Of a stretch of DNA of 58,032 nucleotides, positions 51,027-58,032 are shown in pieces. The notes beneath the pieces are model-generated. The model made no database searches. It saw nothing but the letters and a program-made list of their open reading frames with translations, and had not been told where the DNA came from. Made by a program: the position numbers and the translations under genes. The stretch lies in contig CAMVOS010000014.1 of assembly GCA_947169185.1 (NCBI GenBank), positions 1-58,032 of the forward strand. Direction: 5' to 3'. The stretch comes from an uncultured Prevotella sp. (GTDB lineage Bacteria > Bacteroidota > Bacteroidia > Bacteroidales > Bacteroidaceae). Within the stretch, counting starts at the first letter, position 1. Every line of letters begins with the position of its first letter.

Positions 51027-53186
51027 TTAATCCTCTTCCTTCATCTCGGCCTCGTGTTCCTTGATGAGGTTCTGCTGGATGTCGTTCGGAACAAGCTCGT
51101 AAGAGCTGAACGATGTGGTGAACGATGCACGGCCACCGGTCAGCGACGAGAGTGCGATAGAGTAAGAAGCGAGTTCCTTCAGAGGAATCTTAGCGGTCAG
51201 CTTCTGATAGCCAGCCTCGCTGTCCATACCCATGATGATAGCACGACGGCCCTGCAGGTCAGACATAACGTCACCCATGTAGTCGGCAGGAACGAGTACC
51301 TCGAGGTCGTAGATAGGCTCCAGAACCTTAGGACCAGCCTCCTTGAAGGCTGCGCTGAAAGCATTACGTGCTGCCAGCATAAACGAGAGCTCGTTAGAGT
51401 CAACGGGGTGCATCTTACCATCGTAGACAATCACGCGAACGTCGCGGGCATAAGAGCCGGTCAATGGACCCTGCTCCATACGCTCCATAACACCCTTCAG
51501 GATAGCAGGCATGAAGCGCATATCGATAGCACCACCAACAACCGAGTTGATGAATACGAGCTTACCACCCCACTCCAGGTCCTTCTCTTCCTTCGACTTG
51601 ATGTTCATCTTGAACTCCTGGCCGTTGATAGTGAAGCTAGTTGGATCAGGCATACCGTCGGTATAAGGCTCGACAATAAGGTGTACCTCACCGAACTGAC
51701 CTGCACCACCCGACTGCTTCTTGTGACGATAGTCGGCGCGGGCCATCTTCGTAATGGTCTCACGATAAGGAATCTTAGGCTCCTGATATTCTACCTGAAT
51801 CTTCTCGTTGTTCTCCATACGCCACTTCAAGGTACGCAGGTGGAACTCACCCTGACCATGAACGATAATCTGGCGCAACTCCTTAGACTGCTCAACAACC
51901 CATGTAGGATCTTCCTGGCGCATCTTCTGCAGGGCAGCCATCATCTTCTCGGTCTCAGCCTCGTTGACGGCCTTGATGGCACGAGAGAATTTGCTATTCG
52001 GATACTTGATGAAGTCAAACTTATTGTCGACATCCTTGCCATTCAGCGTATTGCCAGTCTTTACGTCCTTCAGCTTAACCGTACAACCGATATCACCAGC
52101 ACGGAGTTCGTCAACCTGAATACGGTTAGCACCAGCACAAGCATACAGCGTACCCATACGCTCCTTAGAGCCACGGTCAGCATTCGTCAGGTCGTCACCA
52201 CTCTTCACAACACCGCTCATGACCTTGAAGTACTGAACTTCACCGATATGGGGCTCAACACCAGTCTTGAAGAAATAGAGCGATGTGGGAGCACTGGCAT
52301 CAGCAGGAACATCCTTACCAGCAGCATTCTTGATGACGGGCATCTCGCTGACGAAAGGAACGACGTTGCCGAGGAACTCCATCAGACGACGAACGCCCAT
52401 GTCGCGACCTGCGCAGACACAGAATACAGGGAAGATAGAACGGGTTACAAGACCCTTGCGGATACCCTCACGCATCTCGTCCTCGCTGAGGTCCTCGCTC
52501 TCGAAGAACTTCTCCATCAGCGTGTCATCACCAGCGGCAGCAGCCTCAACCAGAGCAGCCTTCCACTCCTTAGCTTTCTCCAACTGATCGGCAGGAATAT
52601 CCTCGATGATGGGAGCACCACCCTCGGGCTTCCACGAGTACTTCTTCATCAGCAGCACGTCGATGACGCTGTTGAAACCAGCACCAGTAGCGATAGGATA
52701 CTGTACGGGCACACAGTTCGGACCATAAACTTCCTTCAACTGAGACAGAATCTGGTCGAAGTCGCAATTGTCGCGATCCAGCTGGTTAACGAGGAAGATA
52801 ACGGGCTTCTTCAGCTTCTCAGTGTTGCGGAAAGCGTTCATCGTGCCCACCTCAGGACCGTACTGGCCATTGATAAGAATGACAGCCTGGTCGGTGACGT
52901 TCATAGCGGTGATACTGCCACCCACGAAGTCATCAGACCCCGGACAGTCGATGATGTTCAGCTTCTTGTTATTCCACTCCACATGAAAAACAGTTGAGAA
53001 CACCGAGTAGCCATATTCCTGTTCAACAGGGAAGTAGTCGCTCATGGTGTTCTTACCCTCTACGGTACCGCGGCGCTTGATGATGCCAGCTTCGTAGACC
53101 ATACTTTCGGCAAGAGTAGTCTTGCCGCTACCCGCACTGCCAATGAGTGCAATGTTTTTGATTTCGTTAGTTTGATAAACTTTCAT
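51027..53186 (-). CDS. fusA2: EF-G2, elongation factor G paralog without the catalytic histidine
   Basis: A 719-residue protein with all five EF-G domains; the start at 53186 gives MKVYQTNEIKNIAL as in relatives, and the 27-codon upstream extension is rejected. The P-loop GSAGSGKTT and the NQLD (usual NKxD) guanine motif remain. The switch II motif is D80-CPGSDDF instead of DTPGHVDF: Ser84 replaces the histidine that activates water for GTP hydrolysis. Domain IV (YRETITKMARADYRHKKQSG, GGAGQFGEV) and domain V (GRASFTTSF) are complete, so translocation ability is likely. This fits the Bacteroides EF-G2 that supports translation without GTP hydrolysis and matters for gut colonisation. Confidence 0.92.
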   Translation of the reverse strand: MKVYQTNEIKNIALIGSAGSGKTTLAESMVYEAGIIKRRGTVEGKNTMSDYFPVEQEYGYSVFSTVFHVEWNNKKLNIIDCPGSDDFVGGSITAMNVTDQAVILINGQYGPEVGTMNAFRNTEKLKKPVIFLVNQLDRDNCDFDQILSQLKEVYGPNCVPVQYPIATGAGFNSVIDVLLMKKYSWKPEGGAPIIEDIPADQLEKAKEWKAALVEAAAAGDDTLMEKFFESEDLSEDEMREGIRKGLVTRSIFPVFCVCAGRDMGVRRLMEFLGNVVPFVSEMPVIKNAAGKDVPADASAPTSLYFFKTGVEPHIGEVQYFKVMSGVVKSGDDLTNADRGSKERMGTLYACAGANRIQVDELRAGDIGCTVKLKDVKTGNTLNGKDVDNKFDFIKYPNSKFSRAIKAVNEAETEKMMAALQKMRQEDPTWVVEQSKELRQIIVHGQGEFHLRTLKWRMENNEKIQVEYQEPKIPYRETITKMARADYRHKKQSGGAGQFGEVHLIVEPYTDGMPDPTSFTINGQEFKMNIKSKEEKDLEWGGKLVFINSVVGGAIDMRFMPAILKGVMERMEQGPLTGSYARDVRVIVYDGKMHPVDSNELSFMLAARNAFSAAFKEAGPKVLEPIYDLEVLVPADYMGDVMSDLQGRRAIIMGMDSEAGYQKLTAKIPLKELASYSIALSSLTGGRASFTTSFSSYELVPNDIQQNLIKEHEAEMKEED

Positions 53187-53223
53187 AAGATATAGTTTTG
53201 AGTTTATAATTTCAAAGCGGTCG

Positions 53224-53231
53224 TAAAAGTA
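53224..53231 (-). promoter_or_regulatory. weak -7 box TACTTTTA for fusA2
   Basis: It deviates at the last base from TAnnTTTG, with a leader of about 35 bases. In Bacteroides this gene depends on an activator under carbon limitation, so a weak core promoter would fit. Confidence 0.45.
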
Positions 53232-53284
53232 CGCATTTTCGTGCGAAAAACCAACGAAAGCTTTCAAATATTAAACTTTATTAG

Positions 53285-53293
53285 TACTTTTGC
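53285..53293 (+). promoter_or_regulatory. -7 box TACTTTTGC for hemW
   Basis: It lies 7 bases before the ATG at 53301, predicting a leaderless or nearly leaderless mRNA. Confidence 0.65.
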
Positions 53294-53300
53294 AGCGAAA

Positions 53301-54425
53301 ATGGCAGGATTATACATACATATTCCGTTTTGTGCAAGCCGTTGCATCTACTGCGGCTTCTATTCGACGACGCATCTCGACCTACGCCAGCAGTACGTCG
53401 ATGCCGTATGTCGCGAGATGGAATTGCGTAGTGTTCTCGGCGATTCTGTCGCCGAGCCCGTCTCCACCATCTATCTCGGTGGCGGCACGCCCAGCCAACT
53501 GACCATTCCTCAACTACGCCAAATCTTTATATATATTAATAAGGTGTCCCCCTGTGAGGTCACCATCGAGGCCAATCCCGACGACGTCACTCCTGAGTTT
53601 GCTGCATCATTATCGCAGCTTGGCATCAACCGCGTGTCGATGGGTGCACAGACGTTCGACGATGCACGCCTGCGATTCCTGCATCGCCGCCACACTGCCG
53701 CCCAAGTGCCAGTGGCCCTGCAAAGGCTTCGCGACGCTGGCATCTATAATATCAGCGTCGATTTGATGTATGGCTTTCCTCATGAAACCATAGACGACTG
53801 GCAGCGTGACATTGATGCGGTGCTGGAACTGAATGTTGAGCATATCTCTGCCTACTGTCTGATGGTCGAAGAAAATACTCCTCTCCACCGCATGGGTATA
53901 GAGGCTTGCGACGAAGAAACGGAACGAGCCATGTACGAGCTACTCATCGACAAACTAACCGCTGCCGGCTACGAACACTACGAAATCTCGAACTTCTCAC
54001 GCCCTGGCTATCGTTCCCGCCATAACAGCAGCTACTGGCACGACATACCGTATATCGGTCTCGGTGCCGCAGCCCACTCAATGACAAAATTACACAAAAG
54101 GGACGGTTCTTTTTGTGTAATTCGCTCATGGAATGTCAGCGACCTCCGCGCCTACATCGCCGCCATCAACAACGGTGAGCTGCCCAGCGAGCGCGAAGTA
54201 CTGGACGACGACACGTACTATAACGACCGCATCACGACAGCCCTGCGCACCAGTGACGGGCTGGACCTCGGGATACTATCGGAACGCCACCGCCGTTACT
54301 GTTTGAAAGAAGCCCAAGGGCTGCTGAAAGATGGGTTACTACGTCTTGCTGACAACCGTCTCATCCTTACGCGTCAGGGGCTCTTTGTCAGCGATATGGT
54401 GATGAGTCAGCTCATACTGGTATGA
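53301..54425 (+). CDS. hemW: radical SAM HemW (heme chaperone-like), with repeat-derived inserts
   Basis: A 374-residue radical SAM protein. The start at 53301 gives MAGLYIHIPFCASRCIYCGF with Cys11, Cys15 and Cys18 binding the [4Fe-4S] cluster. VSTIYLGGGTPSQL, TIEANPDDVTPEF, RVSMGAQTFDD and the C-terminal LRTSDGLDL complete the HemW pattern. HemW proteins bind heme and help its insertion; they were once annotated as oxygen-independent coproporphyrinogen oxidases. Residues 263-274 (KLHKRDGSFCVI), between GLGAAAHS and RSWN, are encoded by a 35-nt palindrome; relatives have a much shorter turn here. A second short repeat piece encodes VSPCEV near residue 84. The active-site core is unaffected. 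Confidence 0.9.
   Translation: MAGLYIHIPFCASRCIYCGFYSTTHLDLRQQYVDAVCREMELRSVLGDSVAEPVSTIYLGGGTPSQLTIPQLRQIFIYINKVSPCEVTIEANPDDVTPEFAASLSQLGINRVSMGAQTFDDARLRFLHRRHTAAQVPVALQRLRDAGIYNISVDLMYGFPHETIDDWQRDIDAVLELNVEHISAYCLMVEENTPLHRMGIEACDEETERAMYELLIDKLTAAGYEHYEISNFSRPGYRSRHNSSYWHDIPYIGLGAAAHSMTKLHKRDGSFCVIRSWNVSDLRAYIAAINNGELPSEREVLDDDTYYNDRITTALRTSDGLDLGILSERHRRYCLKEAQGLLKDGLLRLADNRLILTRQGLFVSDMVMSQLILV
53545..53561 (+). repeat. half of the 29-nt palindrome, inside hemW
   Basis: The 17-base word TGTCCCCCTGTGAGGTC is identical to 39413-39429 and encodes part of VSPCEV in hemW. The left arm is absent. Confidence 0.8.
54088..54122. repeat. 35-nt palindrome inside hemW
   Basis: Perfect 12-bp arms AATTACACAAAA and TTTTGTGTAATT flank an 11-base loop, GGGACGGTTCT. 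The GGACGGTTC word recurs at 40347-40356. Confidence 0.9.
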
Positions 54426-54473
54426 TGACAAAACTGCGATTGTTGCGTCATTATCGTATATAGAACAACAAAG

Positions 54474-57380
54474 ATGAACACTTGGAAACAGAATCTCGAA
54501 GAAACCAAACAGCATTATATCGATTGGTGGAACCATAAAGGTATCGTACTCAACATGTGGGAGCACTTTCAAGAAGGTGTCACGCCCCATGCAGACATTC
54601 CCGAACCGAAGCCCTACCGTGACTTGAATCAGCGGTGGTTCGACCCCGAATGGCGTGCACAGTATTTGGACTGGTATGTGGCCCATTCGTCGTTAATGGC
54701 TGACATGCTACCTGTCGCTAATACTCAATTGGGACCAGGTTCGCTGGCTGCCATTCTTGGCGGTGTCTTCGAGGGGGGCGAGGACACCATCTGGATTCAT
54801 CCCGACCCCAACTATACGGACGACATCGTCTTCAATCCTGAACATCCCAACTGGTTGTTGCACAAGGATTTGCTGCGTGCCTGCAAGCAGAAAGCACAAG
54901 GTCATTACTATGTCGGAATGCCCGACCTCATGGAGGGTCTCGACGTGCTGGCCGCTATCAAGGGCACTGACAAGGTACTGCTCGATACAGTGATACAACC
55001 CGAGGTTTTGGAGCACCAGATGCAGCAGATTAACGACATCTATTTCCGTGTGTTCGACGAACTCTACGACATCATACGTGAGGGTGACGAAATGGCCTTC
55101 TGTTACTTCTCAAGTTGGGCCCCCGGCAAGATGTCGAAACTCCAAAGCGATATATCCACGATGATCAGCGTCGACGACTACCGCCGCTTCGTACAGCCGT
55201 TTATCCGCGAACAATGTCAGAAGATAGATTATACATTATATCATCTTGACGGCGTGGGAGCGATGCACCACCTCGACGCCCTCTTGGAAATCAAGGAATT
55301 AAACGCTATCCAGTGGACGCCGGGTGTTGGCGAGCCACAAGGCGGATCGCCCAAATGGTACGACCTGTACAAAAAAATCATAGCTGGCGGCAAGAGCATC
55401 ATGGCCTGCTGGGTAACCCTTGACGAGTTGCGACCTCTGCTCGACAACATCGGTGGCGACGGTGTACATATCGAAATGGACTTCCACAACGAGCAAGAGG
55501 TGGAACAAGCCCTCGCTATCGTCGACGAATACCAACACGCACGTAATCTCCATCCCGCTACTGTGCTCAGCGGTTTTGCCGCTGAGTTCACCGACATCGA
55601 CCGCGAAGTCGCAGATATCATCAACCGCATCGAACAAGCGCGCCAAAAATCCCCCCTCTACTTGGAGGGGGCTAGGGAGAGGCTTTTTATTCTCGATGGC
55701 GCCATGGGTACCATGATTCAGCAGTACCAATTGCGCGAAGAAGACTTCCGCGGTGCACGCTTTGCCAATCACCCCAGCGACCTCAAGGGCTGTAATGACG
55801 TGCTTTCGCTCACGGCCCCCTTCATCGTCCGCGACATCCATCGTAAATATCTCGCTGCGGGTGCTGATATCATCGAGACCAATACCTTCAACGCACAACG
55901 CATCTCTCTCCAAGACTACGGTCTGCAAGACCATGTCCACGACATCAATCTTGCCGCCGCCCGTATCGCCCGTGCATGTGCCGACGAATTTAGTTCGTCG
56001 GGCACCCCCCGCTACGTTGCTGGCAGTATTGGCCCCACAAGCCGCACCTTTATAAGTGAAGATGGAAAAGTGAATAGTGTAAAATTTGCTGCCGCTCTCC
56101 ATGAAGCCTATGCCGAACAAATACAAGCGCTTGTTGACGGGGGCGTAGATGCACTACTCATCGAGACTATCTTTGATGTGGAAAATGCCCGCATCGCCGT
56201 CGAAGAAGCTGTGCGCATTGCCCCAGACATGCCACTCATGCTCAGTTTTTCTGTCGCAACACCCGACGGCCATAATATGCTTGGACAGAACATCTGCACC
56301 TTCCTCGGCGAACTATCCTCTCACCTCTCACCTCTCACCTCTCAGCTCTATTCCGTAGGTATCAATTGCATTTCTGACGTAGCTCAGATGACACCATTGG
56401 TTTGTCAGTTAGCAAATTACGGATGCAAGGTCAGCCTCTATCCTAATGCTGGCATGCCAGACGGAAACGGTCATTACAACAAGACACCAGAAAGCCTTGT
56501 CGCTGACTTATGGCCACTATTGGAGAACCATCGTCTGAACATTGTTGGCGGCTGTTGCGGTACGACAGATAAACATATCGCACTGATAGTCAAGGCTATT
56601 GAGCCTGTGCCTGGAGTGCGGCTGTCGCCTATGTCAGAGGTGAGAGGTGAGAGGTTAGAGGTGAGAGATTACTCTCAAGCAAAAAACTCTCCGCAGCAAG
56701 ACACATCTCTCACCTCTCACCTCTCACCTCTCACCTCTACCAACACACCTGAAGAGCGTTTGTATCAGGCCATCATTGACGGCAAGAGCGACGATGCTGC
56801 CGCCGCGACACGTGACGCTATCGCACAGAATATCGCCCCACAAGACCTCATCAACGGACAGATGATTCGCGCCATGAGCCAGGTCGGCCAAAGTTTTCAG
56901 GACGGCAAGGCCTTCGTACCCCAACTGCTGATGGCTGGACGAGCCATGAAGGCTGCATTGGAGATTCTGAAGCCTATGCTTGCCGGTTCCGCCTCTACGT
57001 CACTGGGCAAGGTGGTCATCGGAACCGTCAAGGGCGACCTGCACGACATCGGCAAGAACCTCGTAGCTTCGATGCTTGAAGGTTGCGGTTTCGAAGTTGT
57101 CAACATCGGCATCGACGTTTCTGCCGACACCTTTATCCAAGCTATCAAAGAAAACCAGCCCGACATCCTCTGTATGTCGGCCTTGCTCACCACTACGATG
57201 GGCTATATGAAGGACGTCATCGATGCTCTCGAAGCCGCTGGTATCCGCGACCAAGTAAAAGTAATGGTCGGCGGAGCACCCGTCACTCAGGGCTTCGCCG
57301 ACGAAATCGGTGCCGATGGCTATAGCGATAATGCCAACTCGGCCGTTACTGTTGCCAAACAACTGCTTGGTAAACTTTAA
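54474..57380 (+). CDS. fusion: URO-D-type domain, homocysteine S-methyltransferase, cobalamin-binding domain
   Basis: A 968-residue protein with three parts. Residues 1-390 are a URO-D/MtaA-like barrel (YHLDGVGAMHHLDALLEI, WTPGVGEPQGG); the zinc motif HxC of methylcobalamin:CoM methyltransferases is HLD here. Residues 400-700 are the homocysteine methyltransferase of MetH type (FILDGAMGTMIQQYQL), with zinc ligands Cys632 (GINC), Cys694 and Cys695 (GGCCG). Residues 755-968 are the B12 cap and Rossmann domains, with cobalt-ligand His857 in DLHDIG. The folate-binding and reactivation domains of classical MetH are absent. It probably moves a methyl group from an unknown donor through cobalamin to homocysteine. 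Five segments derive from simple repeats (about 393-400, 529-540, 614-625, 721-732, 745-756). Confidence 0.88.
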   Translation: MNTWKQNLEETKQHYIDWWNHKGIVLNMWEHFQEGVTPHADIPEPKPYRDLNQRWFDPEWRAQYLDWYVAHSSLMADMLPVANTQLGPGSLAAILGGVFEGGEDTIWIHPDPNYTDDIVFNPEHPNWLLHKDLLRACKQKAQGHYYVGMPDLMEGLDVLAAIKGTDKVLLDTVIQPEVLEHQMQQINDIYFRVFDELYDIIREGDEMAFCYFSSWAPGKMSKLQSDISTMISVDDYRRFVQPFIREQCQKIDYTLYHLDGVGAMHHLDALLEIKELNAIQWTPGVGEPQGGSPKWYDLYKKIIAGGKSIMACWVTLDELRPLLDNIGGDGVHIEMDFHNEQEVEQALAIVDEYQHARNLHPATVLSGFAAEFTDIDREVADIINRIEQARQKSPLYLEGARERLFILDGAMGTMIQQYQLREEDFRGARFANHPSDLKGCNDVLSLTAPFIVRDIHRKYLAAGADIIETNTFNAQRISLQDYGLQDHVHDINLAAARIARACADEFSSSGTPRYVAGSIGPTSRTFISEDGKVNSVKFAAALHEAYAEQIQALVDGGVDALLIETIFDVENARIAVEEAVRIAPDMPLMLSFSVATPDGHNMLGQNICTFLGELSSHLSPLTSQLYSVGINCISDVAQMTPLVCQLANYGCKVSLYPNAGMPDGNGHYNKTPESLVADLWPLLENHRLNIVGGCCGTTDKHIALIVKAIEPVPGVRLSPMSEVRGERLEVRDYSQAKNSPQQDTSLTSHLSPLTSTNTPEERLYQAIIDGKSDDAAAATRDAIAQNIAPQDLINGQMIRAMSQVGQSFQDGKAFVPQLLMAGRAMKAALEILKPMLAGSASTSLGKVVIGTVKGDLHDIGKNLVASMLEGCGFEVVNIGIDVSADTFIQAIKENQPDILCMSALLTTTMGYMKDVIDALEAAGIRDQVKVMVGGAPVTQGFADEIGADGYSDNANSAVTVAKQLLGKL
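55651..55672. repeat. CCCCCTC/GAGGGGG palindrome inside the fusion gene
   Basis: Arms CCCCCTC and GAGGGGG flank TACTTG; it encodes SPLYLEGA at the joint between the URO-D-like and homocysteine methyltransferase domains. Confidence 0.85.
56060..56092 (+). repeat. GTGAATAGTGTAAAATTTGC repeat inside the fusion gene
   Basis: It resembles 35813-35858 and 32719-32750 (intergenic), including the word AAATTTGCTGCCGC. It encodes GKVNSVKFAA. Confidence 0.75.
56316..56345 (-). repeat. GAGGTGA array (reverse) inside the fusion gene
   Basis: CCTCTCACCTCTCACCTCTC-type sequence encodes SSHLSPLTSQ. Confidence 0.88.
56636..56668 (+). repeat. GAGGTGA array (forward) inside the fusion gene
   Basis: It encodes EVRGERLEVRD and is 28/33 identical to 2458-2490 in the S9 peptidase gene. 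It can pair with the reverse array 37 bases downstream. Confidence 0.9.
56706..56741 (-). repeat. GAGGTGA array (reverse) inside the fusion gene
   Basis: It encodes SLTSHLSPLTST in the linker before the cobalamin cap domain and is complementary to 56636-56668. Confidence 0.9.
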
Positions 57381-58032
57381 ACTAATGAGAATGCGACATC
57401 CATCATGTGCGTGAAGCTGTTCTGACGTTCTTCTGCCGTTGTGGCTTCACCCGTCAGGATATGGTCAGAAATGGTCAGCAGACCCAGTGCACGGTTGCCC
57501 GAACGAGCCGCATTCATGTAGAGTGCCGCAATCTCCATCTCAACAGCCAGGACTCCCATGTTAATCCACTTGTCGGTATGAGGATTCTCACCATAGAATG
57601 TATCCGACGACACCACATTGCCTACCTTATAGTGGTAACCGAACTTCTCGCACGACTCGACAGCACCGCGAAGGAGTTCAAAATCAGCAATGGGTGCAAA
57701 CGTTCCAGGCAGTTCGAACTGAGCAGCAAAATTGCTGTTGGTACAGCAGCCCATCGCAATGGCTAAGTCGCCAATGTGCAGGTCGTTATGGATAGAACCA
57801 GCCGAGCCCACACGGATAATGGTCTTGACACCATAGAAATTGTAGAGTTCGTAGGTATAGATACCGATGGAAGCCATACCCATGCCATGCCCCATCACAC
57901 TGACACGTTTGCCCTTATATGTGCCGGTAAAGCCTAACATGCCACGGACATTGTTAAAACATACTGCATCGTCAAGGTACTTCTCAGCCATCAGTTTCAC
58001 ACGCAGCGGATCACCCGCCATAATAACAGTCT
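57377..58032 (-). CDS. deoD: purine-nucleoside phosphorylase DeoD, N-terminus cut by window edge
   Basis: The gene runs off the right edge; the frame stays open upstream of the first visible methionine (reading TVIMAGDPLR), so 15-20 N-terminal residues are missing. The visible part of about 217 residues matches hexameric DeoD: GDPLRVKLMAEKYLDDA, NNVRGMLGFTGTYKGK, MGHGMGMASIGIYTYEL, IIRVGSAGS, VEMEIAALY and the catalytic Asp in TISDHILTGE. It splits purine nucleosides with phosphate for salvage. It converges with the methyltransferase fusion, the two stops overlapping by 3 bases. Confidence 0.96.
   Translation of the reverse strand, partial: TVIMAGDPLRVKLMAEKYLDDAVCFNNVRGMLGFTGTYKGKRVSVMGHGMGMASIGIYTYELYNFYGVKTIIRVGSAGSIHNDLHIGDLAIAMGCCTNSNFAAQFELPGTFAPIADFELLRGAVESCEKFGYHYKVGNVVSSDTFYGENPHTDKWINMGVLAVEMEIAALYMNAARSGNRALGLLTISDHILTGEATTAEERQNSFTHMMDVAFSLV

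Noticed and set aside
51054..52997. 647-residue open frame antisense to EF-G2
   Set aside because: It is a shadow of the strongly coding fusA2 gene; its sequence is rich in His/Leu/Thr typical of reverse-strand reading and has no domain.
53187..53267. 27-codon upstream extension of EF-G2
   Set aside because: It crosses the likely promoter, and the internal MKVYQTNEIKN start matches the family.
54426..54473. Cobalamin or SAM riboswitch before the methyltransferase fusion
   Set aside because: Only 48 bases separate it from hemW, too short, and no conserved riboswitch elements were seen.

Overview
The window reads as chromosomal DNA of a Bacteroidales bacterium, most likely Prevotellaceae (Prevotella or a close relative). 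The evidence is the many promoters with the Bacteroidetes -7 box TAnnTTTGC a short distance before start codons, a complex I operon with fused nuoCD and no nuoEFG, a gliding-motility-type (CHU_C/T9SS) C-terminal domain, a PorT-type barrel, EF-G2, GH127 and secreted alkyl-sulfatase genes, and intergenic repeat families. No tRNA, rRNA, CRISPR array or prophage was seen.

Layout. 0-8 kb (+): 3' part of a DUF1846 gene, an S9 peptidase, an MFS transporter, then a coupled pair of a small secreted protein and an alkyl sulfatase. 8.4-14.5 kb (-): a tightly packed five-gene run of LysM/periplasmic-binding-like protein, PorT-like barrel, POT peptide transporter, NhaC antiporter and EEP-family hydrolase. 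14.5-18.1 kb (+): CHU_C-domain secreted protein coupled to uvrA. 18.1-21.0 kb (-): GH127 arabinofuranosidase and a small secreted protein with a frameshift. 21.1-31.3 kb (-): ten-gene nuo operon, A-B-CD-H-I-J-K-L-M-N. 31.4-38.6 kb: HTH regulator, BadF-type sugar kinase, MscS-type channel, B3/4-domain protein, a membrane AraC-type regulator broken at a C6 tract, and a three-gene hipB-hipS-hipT toxin-antitoxin operon with three evenly spaced operator-like palindromes. 38.6-40.8 kb: decayed accessory stretch with an IS4-type transposase remnant, a DUF1593 fragment and many palindromes and tandem repeats. 40.8-46.8 kb: beta-helix protein, two cysteine-hydrolase lipoproteins, pgk and a DUF3298 lipoprotein. 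46.8-51 kb: TrmH methyltransferase, an 83-residue protein and an overlapping three-gene operon for oxidation of L-fucose or L-galactose-like sugars. 51-58 kb: EF-G2 without the usual catalytic His, hemW, a URO-D/homocysteine methyltransferase/cobalamin-binding fusion, and the 3' part of deoD.

The strongest unexpected signal is not one gene. Short repeat families (GAGGTRA arrays, AATTCTC arrays, a 29-nt palindrome, a 35-nt palindrome) lie between genes and also in frame inside conserved genes: the S9 peptidase, trmH, hemW and the methyltransferase fusion. Two unrelated enzymes therefore carry nearly the same inserted peptide (EVRGKRLEVR and EVRGERLEVR). This resembles the in-gene palindromic elements of Rickettsia, but the sequences are different.

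Limits: homology calls come from recognised motifs and remembered family sequences, with no database search. The two frameshifts could be assembly errors.
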